A program made the translations under genes and the position numbers. A stretch of 45,279 nucleotides of DNA from Streptomyces prunicolor NBRC 13075 (lineage in GTDB: Bacteria; Actinomycetota; Actinomycetes; Streptomycetales; Streptomycetaceae), in contig NZ_BARF01000001.1 in assembly GCF_000367365.1 (NCBI RefSeq), positions 1-45,279 of the forward strand, in the 5' to 3' direction. Of this stretch, positions 40,218 through 45,279 are shown in pieces (position 1 is the first letter of the stretch; the number at the start of each line of letters is the position of its first letter). The notes under the pieces were generated by a model. It ran no database searches. It saw only the letters and a list, made by a program, of their open reading frames with translations, and was not told the origin of the DNA.

Positions 40218-40270
40218 CGCTAGCAATTCAACGAGTCTGCACGGATACCCCGACAAACCCATTGTCTCGG

Positions 40271-40603
40271 TCACCGGGTCCGACTCCTTCTAGCTTCCAA
40301 ATTCAGTCCGTCGACCTGTCGAGCCACATCATTCCGAACGGAATCCACCATGTGCTGGTAACTCGCGGCCATAGCCGTTTTGGACCATCCCATGCGCCCC
40401 ATGACGGTCCGTTCGGAGACTTCGAGGATCAACAGGACCGTAGTGGCGGTGTGTCGAGCGTCGCGCAGCCGACCGTCCCGCACCTTCGCGTGGTCAAGCA
40501 ACTCCTTCCAGGCGTCCCCCCACCGCCGCGCGTTCGGCCTCCTACTTGGTCCGGTGGGCCGGAACAGGTCGGCGAGCTGTGTGTGCAGTCCAACCGTCCG
40601 GGG
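40271..40603 (-). pseudogene. Tyrosine integrase, C-terminal remnant
   Basis: The minus frame, open from just after a TGA (40604-40606), reads RTVGLHTQLADLF, then RRWGDAWKELLDHAKVRDGRLRDARHTATTVLLILEVSERTVMGRMGWSKTAMAASYQHMVDSVRNDVARQVDGL. This is the C-terminal catalytic part of a phage/ICE-type tyrosine recombinase: HxxR is seen as ARHTA, and the Tyr nucleophile in SYQHM. The first catalytic Arg and all of the N-terminus are absent, so it is a dead fragment. It points to an old integration event in the region after tRNA-Ser(CGA). The stretch 40604-40810 holds no further gene. Confidence 0.8.
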
Positions 40604-40810
40604 TCACCGCATCCATGAGCACAACGCGGCCGACGGCGGCTCCGACGGACCATCAGGACACCCTGGTCCAGATCGGCATCGGCTTACTTGAGGCCGAACG
40701 CCACGGCCCACATGCGGAGTTCCGATGGCACCGGAATTGGCCCGCCGTCAGATGACCGTTCCGACTGGTCCGGTCTGTTTCCTTGCCCGACTCGCCTTCG
40801 GTACCCCCGA

Positions 40811-41443
40811 TCAGGGCACGAGGTTGGTGAGGCCGATGTCGAGGTCGAACGGAGTGGAGATCTTCAGGTGGTTTCGGTGGATTCCGGTGGGTACGTAGGT
40901 GCTGGTCATGAGGTCGAGCTCGTAGGTGTGGACGGCAGGCGCTCCAGCCTCGTCCTCGATGCGCCAGAAGTGGGCGATCTTGGCCTGGGCGTACTTGAAG
41001 GGCTTCAGGGATCGGTCCCGGTCGGCTGATTCCTCCGAGACGACTTCGATGACGAGAGTGACGTCGACGGGTGCGTACCAAGTCCGGTCGGCTTCATATG
41101 CGGCGGTGGTGACCAGGATGTCGGGCTCGGGACGGCTCTTGTTGTCGAGACGGACGGTCATCTCCCGCTCGACCTCGAACCCCGCAGGAGCCGCCTGACG
41201 TAGAGCGAACGTCATGTTCTCCACCAGCCGTGAGTGCCAGGACCGCTGTGGCGACATCATGAAGATCAGGGCTCCGTCGATCAGTTCGGTGTGCCGCGGT
41301 GCTTGGGGGAGGTGATCGAGGTCATCGGCTTCCCAGCCGCTGGGCCTGGGCGGGATCATCCAGTCGGGGAGTCCGGCGGTCACGGCTTCCTCCAAGCGCT
41401 GCGTAAGGAGCGACCAGGGGCCTTGGTCCCGGATCACGAACAC
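40811..41443 (-). CDS. Uma2-family (PD-(D/E)XK-like) protein
   Basis: 210 residues from GTG at 41443 (VFVIRDQGPWSLL); the frame stays open further upstream. Uma2 core: HTELIDGALIFMMSPQRSWHSRLVENMTFALRQ, then REMTVRLDNKSRPEPDILVTTAAYE, VTLVIEVVSEESADRDRSLKPFKYAQAKIAHFWRIE. The PEPDI and VIEVVS...KPFKYA residues give the nuclease-like active-site pattern (E, D, ExV, K). Uma2 proteins are very numerous in Streptomyces; role unknown. Here it is monocistronic, inside the accessory stretch. Confidence 0.85.
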   Translation of the reverse strand: MFVIRDQGPWSLLTQRLEEAVTAGLPDWMIPPRPSGWEADDLDHLPQAPRHTELIDGALIFMMSPQRSWHSRLVENMTFALRQAAPAGFEVEREMTVRLDNKSRPEPDILVTTAAYEADRTWYAPVDVTLVIEVVSEESADRDRSLKPFKYAQAKIAHFWRIEDEAGAPAVHTYELDLMTSTYVPTGIHRNHLKISTPFDLDIGLTNLVP

Positions 41444-41772
41444 GGGCCATGCACCTGTCTTCAGCGTAGTTGACGCCGCTCCTCGGCGAGCGGCATGAAG
41501 CGCAGCGTAATGGCCGGGGCCCCCGGACACGCAGCAGGTCAAGGCGTCTCCGGCCTCGACCAGTGAGATCTGTCAGCATCGTGGTCGGTCCACCGACCTG
41601 CCGCGGAATGTGAATCCGAGCAGACCGCAGGTGAGAGACGTGGCAACAGCCCTTCACCTGCGGGCCGTTGGTCCCTGGTTGATCCCTGATTGATCCAAAA
41701 AGGGGCCGTAAAGGTTACACTCACCGCCGGCAACAGGGGGCCCACGGGCACAAAATGACAGGGGAGGCCGCG
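41444..41772. other. Intergenic stretch, no gene seen
   Basis: Holds a short dyad GGTCGGT-CC-ACCGACC (41583-41598), a direct repeat of TTGATCC spaced 11 nt (41679-41696) and A/G-rich sequence before the next gene. No credible coding frame with actinobacterial codon use on either strand. Confidence 0.6.
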
Positions 41773-41949
41773 ATGGCGGTGAACGCGAAGAAGATCGCCG
41801 TCTATTTGCTCGTGGTCTTCGCGCTGTACGTGATCATCACGGACCCGTCCAAGGCGGCCGACTACGTCCAGATAGGCTTCGAGGGCATTTCGGACGCCGC
41901 GAAGGCCATCGGCGACTTCATGACCTGGCTGGCCGACGGGGCGCAGTAG
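41773..41949 (+). CDS. Small single-pass membrane protein
   Basis: 58 residues (MAVNAKKIAVYLLVVFALYVIITDPSKAADYVQIGFEGISDAAKAIGDFMTWLADGAQ). The ATG with GAGG 5 nt upstream is preferred over ATG 41755. One membrane helix (8-23) then an amphipathic helix. A core-type gene: G/C-ending codons and position before the Dabb and sigma genes. Function unknown. Confidence 0.8.
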   Translation: MAVNAKKIAVYLLVVFALYVIITDPSKAADYVQIGFEGISDAAKAIGDFMTWLADGAQ

Positions 41950-41987
41950 CCGACCGCGGTAGCCAACTACCCACCAGGAGCGCGCAG

Positions 41988-42281
41988 ATGATCCGGCACC
42001 TCGTCCTCTTCAAGCTCAACGAGGGCGTCGAGCGCGACGACCCGCGCGTCCTGGCCGGCGTCGAGGCCTTCCGTCCGCTCGGCGACCTGATCGACGAACT
42101 GCGCTTCTGGGAGCTGGGCTGGAACATCAGCGACCGCCCCATCGCGTACGACTTCGCGATCACCTCGGTGGTCGACGACCCCGACGCACTGAAGCGGTAC
42201 GTCGAGCACCCCGCGCACCAGGCGGGGGTCGTGCTGTGGCGCGAGTTCGCGACCTGGGTGATCGCCGACTACGAGGTCTGA
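41988..42281 (+). CDS. Dabb (stress-responsive alpha-beta barrel) family protein
   Basis: 97 residues starting MIRHLVLFKLNEGVERDD, the Dabb hallmark, with ELRFWELGWNISDRPIAYDFAITSVVDDPDALKRYVEHPAHQ...WREFATWVIADYEV. A dimeric ferredoxin-like fold; some relatives act as cyclases or heme/peroxide stress proteins. CAGGAG 9 nt upstream of ATG. A clean terminator follows, separating it from the sigma genes. Confidence 0.92.
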   Translation: MIRHLVLFKLNEGVERDDPRVLAGVEAFRPLGDLIDELRFWELGWNISDRPIAYDFAITSVVDDPDALKRYVEHPAHQAGVVLWREFATWVIADYEV

Positions 42282-42295
42282 GGCCCCCTCTTCAG

Positions 42296-42324
42296 CAGCC
42301 CTCCGCCGGAACGGCGGGGGGCTG
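42296..42324 (+). terminator. Terminator hairpin after the Dabb gene
   Basis: 13-bp stem CAGCCCTCCGCCG/CGGCGGGGGGCTG (one G-U) with loop GAA, followed by TTATG. Confidence 0.88.
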
Positions 42325-42463
42325 TTATGCGTCTTATGAACCAATTTGCCATTCAACACGGCGTAACACGGTGATATGCGGTGCTTGCACACAGTGCACA
42401 TGTGTTGTGATGCTATGACCGCTATTGACGGATGAGTTGACCGATGAAGAGGTGGCGTTGACC

Positions 42464-43288
42464 GTGTCGGCCAGTACTGCGCCGCCCCAGGAAGTCACGG
42501 AAGCCCCGCCGGCCGCGCCCCGCAGCCGCGGCGCGGACACCCGGGCCCTCACCCAGGTGCTGTTCGGCCAGCTCAAGGGACTCCAGCCGGGTACGCCGGA
42601 GCACAACCGCGTGCGTGGGGCGCTCATCGAGGCGAACATCCCGCTCGTGCGCTACGCCGCCGCCCGCTTCCGCTCCCGCAACGAGCCGATGGAGGACGTC
42701 GTCCAGGTCGGCACCATCGGTCTGATCAACGCCATCGACCGCTTCGACCCGGACCGGGGAGTGCAGTTCCCGACGTTCGCGATGCCGACCGTCATCGGCG
42801 AGATCAAGCGGTACTTCCGCGACAACGTCCGTACGGTCCATGTCCCGCGCCGGCTGCACGAGTTGTGGGTGCAGGTCAACGCGGCAACCGAGGATCTGAC
42901 GACCGCCTTCGGGCGCACCCCCACCACCGGCGAGATCGCCGAGCGGCTGCGCATCGGCGAGGACGAGGTGCTGTCCTGCATCGAGGCCGGCCGGTCGTAC
43001 CACGCGACCTCCCTGGAGGCCGCCCAGGAGGGCGACGGACTGCCCGGCCTGCTGGACCGGCTCGGTTACGAGGACCCGGCCCTGGACGGCGTGGAACACC
43101 GCGACCTCGTCCGGCACCTCCTCGTCCAACTCCCCGAGCGGGAACAGCGGATCCTGCTGCTGCGCTACTACAGCAACCTCACCCAGTCACAGATCAGCGC
43201 GGAACTCGGCGTCTCCCAGATGCATGTCTCGCGGCTCCTCGCCCGCAGCTTCCAGCGACTGCGCTCCGCGAACCGCATCGAGGCGTAG
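42464..43288 (+). CDS. sigF: RNA polymerase sigma factor SigF (SigB/SigF family)
   Basis: 274 residues from GTG ([16 protein letters not shown]), chosen because it aligns with the SigF start I know from S. coelicolor; upstream TTG/GTG codons are alternatives. Region 2 ([36 protein letters not shown]...[19 protein letters not shown]), region 3 and region 4 ([45 protein letters not shown]) are complete. In Streptomyces this factor acts late in spore maturation. Located next to a second SigB-type factor in the same order as in S. coelicolor (sigF then sigN). Anti-sigma genes are not adjacent. Direct repeats of CGTAGCACCGCGTC follow the stop. Confidence 0.88.
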   Translation: MSASTAPPQEVTEAPPAAPRSRGADTRALTQVLFGQLKGLQPGTPEHNRVRGALIEANIPLVRYAAARFRSRNEPMEDVVQVGTIGLINAIDRFDPDRGVQFPTFAMPTVIGEIKRYFRDNVRTVHVPRRLHELWVQVNAATEDLTTAFGRTPTTGEIAERLRIGEDEVLSCIEAGRSYHATSLEAAQEGDGLPGLLDRLGYEDPALDGVEHRDLVRHLLVQLPEREQRILLLRYYSNLTQSQISAELGVSQMHVSRLLARSFQRLRSANRIEA

Positions 43289-43466
43289 CACCGCGTCACC
43301 GAGGTGCGTAGCACCGCGTCGTCGAGGCGCGGAACCGTGCCTTCGCGGTAACCGAATGCCCGAGCGAGCTGTCACCGGTACGAACGAATCGCCTATCGGG
43401 CACTTTCCCGGCAGTTCTGGGCTGAAAAACCGTCAGACCCCCTTTTTCCAGGGCTGATTCGTAACA

Positions 43467-43510
43467 GACATGTCGACATGTCACTACAGCGTGTTGCCGA
43501 CATGTGACAT
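43467..43510. promoter_or_regulatory. GACATGTC palindromes upstream of sigN
   Basis: A perfect 16-bp palindrome GACATGTCGACATGTC (43467-43482) and a related GACATGTGACAT 16 bp further (43499-43510). Located about 110-150 bp before the sigN start, inside the 331-bp gap 43289-43619, which otherwise holds no gene. Probably a regulator binding site. Confidence 0.65.
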
Positions 43511-43619
43511 TCTGCGGGAAGCGCGTTTGCCGAGGCCCAGGCTCCGGTATTCAGGTGAAGGCACCGCTCCCCAGACGGGGGCGATCGCCGCGACCGTCCC
43601 GCGACCCAAAGGGGGTGGC

Positions 43620-44510
43620 ATGTCCGCAGACCAGGGCAGCTCGAAGGTGCTCACGCTCACCAAGAGCGACGCTGAGCCCGCACTCGACGCCGTTACGGTC
43701 CTTGAGGCCGTACCCGCCGTACCGGCCCCGGCCCTCCCGACCACGGGAGCCATCGACACCCGCACCCTGTCCCGCTCCCTCTTCCTGCGGCTCGCCGCAC
43801 TCGACGAGAACAGCCCCGAGCGTGGTTACGTCCGGGACACCCTCATCGAGCTCAACCTCCCGCTGGTGCGGTACGCCTCGGCGCGTTTCCGCTCTCGCAA
43901 CGAGCCGATGGAGGACATCGTCCAGGTCGGCACGATCGGCCTGATCAAGGCGATCGACCGGTTCGACTGCGAACGCGGGGTGGAGTTCCCGACGTTCGCG
44001 ATGCCGACCGTCGTGGGCGAGATCAAGCGCTTCTTCCGCGACACGTCGTGGTCGGTGCGCGTCCCGCGGCGCCTCCAGGAGCTGCGGCTGGCCCTCACGA
44101 AGGCCAGCGACGAGCTCTCCCAGAAGCTGGACCGGTCGCCGACCGTCCCCGAACTCGCCGTGGTCCTGGGCGTGTCCGAGGAGGACGTCGTCGACGGCCT
44201 CGCGGTCGGCAACGCGTACACGGCCTCCTCGCTCGACTCCCCGGCTCCCGAGGACGACGGCGGCGAGGGCTCGCTGGCGGACCGTCTCGGCTACGAGGAC
44301 ACGGCGCTGGAGGGCGTGGAGTACCGCGAGTCGCTCAAGCCGCTGCTCGCCAAGCTGCCGCCTCGTGAGCGCCGGATCATCATGTTGCGCTTCTTCGCCA
44401 ACATGACCCAGTCGCAGATCGGCGAGGAGGTCGGCATCTCCCAGATGCACGTCTCCCGGCTGCTCACGCGCACCCTCTCGACCCTCCGCGAGGGCCTGAT
44501 CTCGGACTGA
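43620..44510 (+). CDS. sigN: RNA polymerase sigma factor SigN (SigB/SigF family)
   Basis: 296 residues from ATG ([20 protein letters not shown]), with GGGGGTGG 1-8 nt upstream. A 45-residue variable head is followed by region 2 ([36 protein letters not shown]...[19 protein letters not shown]), region 3 and region 4 ([48 protein letters not shown]). Clearly a paralogue of the neighbouring SigF (long identical stretches). The symbol is given by gene order beside sigF. In Streptomyces SigN is linked to aerial hyphae development. Regulation: the GACATGTC dyads upstream. Confidence 0.85.
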   Translation: MSADQGSSKVLTLTKSDAEPALDAVTVLEAVPAVPAPALPTTGAIDTRTLSRSLFLRLAALDENSPERGYVRDTLIELNLPLVRYASARFRSRNEPMEDIVQVGTIGLIKAIDRFDCERGVEFPTFAMPTVVGEIKRFFRDTSWSVRVPRRLQELRLALTKASDELSQKLDRSPTVPELAVVLGVSEEDVVDGLAVGNAYTASSLDSPAPEDDGGEGSLADRLGYEDTALEGVEYRESLKPLLAKLPPRERRIIMLRFFANMTQSQIGEEVGISQMHVSRLLTRTLSTLREGLISD

Positions 44511-44566
44511 CCCCCAACAGGGTCACGAGGGTTCCTATTTGACGGAGTGTCAGCCACCATGGCGCG

Positions 44567-45220
44567 ATGCCTCGTTCGACATGGACAGCTGGCCGCCGAG
44601 GCGCCCTGTTGGGCGCGTCGGCGGCCGTCGTCTGCGCGACGCTGACCGCATGCGGAGACACCGGCGGCGACAGCTACGCGGCGGTCGGCCCACCCCGGCC
44701 ATCCGCTACGGCGGCACGCCCGACCGGGAGCGTCACGCTGGTGCCGCTCGACGCCCCGACGCCGTCGTCCGCGGCCGGCAAGTCACCTGACGGCGAGGGG
44801 ACTTCAGCCTCCACCCCGGCCGCCCCTTCACCCACGGGCGCCAAGTCCGGTCGTAGCAGCGCGCATTCACCGTCACCGACCTCAACTGCCGCTTCTACGA
44901 CGGCTCCCAGCACCCCCGCCGCCCTCAGCTGGGGCGCGCCCGCGCGCAAGGCCACGGCCCACCGCTGGTGCGAGGACGTGACCCTGGCCTTCCGCAACTC
45001 CGGCGGCACGGCGGTGCGTTCGGGCACGGTGACGTTCGGGACGCACATCATCGGCGCCCTCGGGATCGACTGGGCGACGATCGAGTCGACGGAGCAGCTT
45101 CCCGTGCCGATCGCGACCCATGGCCACACGGACAAGACCTGGACGGTGTGCGTCGACGCGTGGCGTGTGCCGTTGGGAATGCACATCGAGACGCGGGACG
45201 TGTCGGTGGAGTGGCAGTAG
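44567..45220 (+). CDS. Secreted lipoprotein, function unknown
   Basis: 217 residues from ATG (MPRSTWTAGRRGALLGASAAVVCATLTACGD). Lipobox LTAC, lipidated Cys29. A Ser/Thr/Pro/Ala linker (about 40-120) tethers a C-terminal beta domain (WCEDVTLAFRNSGGTAVRSGTVTFGTHIIGALGIDWATIESTEQLPVPIATHGHTDKTWTVCVDAWRVPLGMHIETRDVSVEW) with two cysteines that may pair. The beta domain looks like a small immunoglobulin-like fold. 56 bp after sigN in the same direction; may be co-transcribed. The last 59 bp of the window hold nothing I can call. Confidence 0.85.
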   Translation: MPRSTWTAGRRGALLGASAAVVCATLTACGDTGGDSYAAVGPPRPSATAARPTGSVTLVPLDAPTPSSAAGKSPDGEGTSASTPAAPSPTGAKSGRSSAHSPSPTSTAASTTAPSTPAALSWGAPARKATAHRWCEDVTLAFRNSGGTAVRSGTVTFGTHIIGALGIDWATIESTEQLPVPIATHGHTDKTWTVCVDAWRVPLGMHIETRDVSVEWQ

Positions 45221-45279
45221 GCGGCGCCGGCATAGGGGCCGCGATCTGCCGTCAGCCTTCTGCAGCGCCGTCGTGGCTG

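Noticed and set aside
40201..40270. attR for an element at tRNA-Ser(CGA)
   Set aside because: I looked for a copy of the tRNA 3' end between here and 41772 and found none; only fragments such as GTCACCG match. The second island's right border remains unknown.
41679..41696. TTGATCC direct repeat as another integrase arm site
   Set aside because: Spacing is 11, not 12, and no tRNA or att-like sequence is adjacent.
42385..42420. sigF promoter with TTGCAC and TATGAC boxes
   Set aside because: The spacing (23 nt) is wrong for a standard promoter; the short ACACA/TGTGT dyad there was too weak to call.

Overview
The window looks like chromosomal DNA from a Streptomyces or a close relative. GC content is very high with G/C-biased third codon positions, GTG starts are common, and many genes are joined by ATGA or GTGA overlaps. 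The gene order dnaX, ffs, tRNA-Ser at one end and upp, tadA, tRNA-Ser, sigF, sigN at the other is the one I know from Streptomyces core chromosomes. No database search was possible; all family names come from motifs read in the translations.

Layout, left to right. (1) 1-1745: the 5' part of dnaX (minus strand, cut by the window edge), the SRP RNA gene and tRNA-Ser(GGA). (2) 1690-6138: a small island bounded by a perfect 72-bp direct repeat of the tRNA 3' half. It holds a helicase-associated/WYL-type protein and an ATPase with a DUF234-like tail, separated by a 47-nt near-perfect palindrome. It has no recombinase. (3) 6311-13233: a PIG-L deacetylase, a carboxylesterase with an apparent N-terminal frameshift and a 12-bp minisatellite, an AtuA-type gene pair opposite a LysR regulator, a mycoredoxin and two PH-domain membrane proteins. 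(4) 13282-19267: a six-gene operon of ECF sigma factor, membrane protein, lipoprotein, peptidoglycan-binding adaptor, ABC ATPase and MacB-type permease. (5) 19322-26650: a methyltransferase, a decayed secreted esterase, a CtaG-like protein, a TetR regulator with two operators, an NmrA-like protein, a haloalkane-dehalogenase-like hydrolase and a CopC-CopD protein. (6) 26714-31532: an SDR/cupin pair, then an unusual penicillin-acylase/acetyltransferase fusion divergent from a siderophore-interacting protein, with an iron box between them. (7) 31575-39281: mostly housekeeping and conserved genes (HhH-GPD repair protein, HerA-like ATPase, LytR_C protein, upp, the tadA pair, tRNA-Ser(CGA)). (8) 39323-41443: a lower-GC accessory stretch after tRNA-Ser(CGA), with two small membrane proteins, an integrase remnant and a Uma2-type protein. 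(9) 41773-45220: a small membrane protein, a Dabb protein, sigF, sigN and a lipoprotein.

Leads I rate highest: the iron-box-controlled acylase/acetyltransferase fusion (possible siderophore acyl editing), the tRNA-Ser(GGA) island with its two-gene cargo and palindrome, the sigma-controlled MacAB-like operon with a peptidoglycan-binding adaptor, and the two-gene membrane module after tRNA-Ser(CGA). A recurring local feature is in-frame 9-, 12- or 30-bp tandem repeats inside otherwise ordinary genes.
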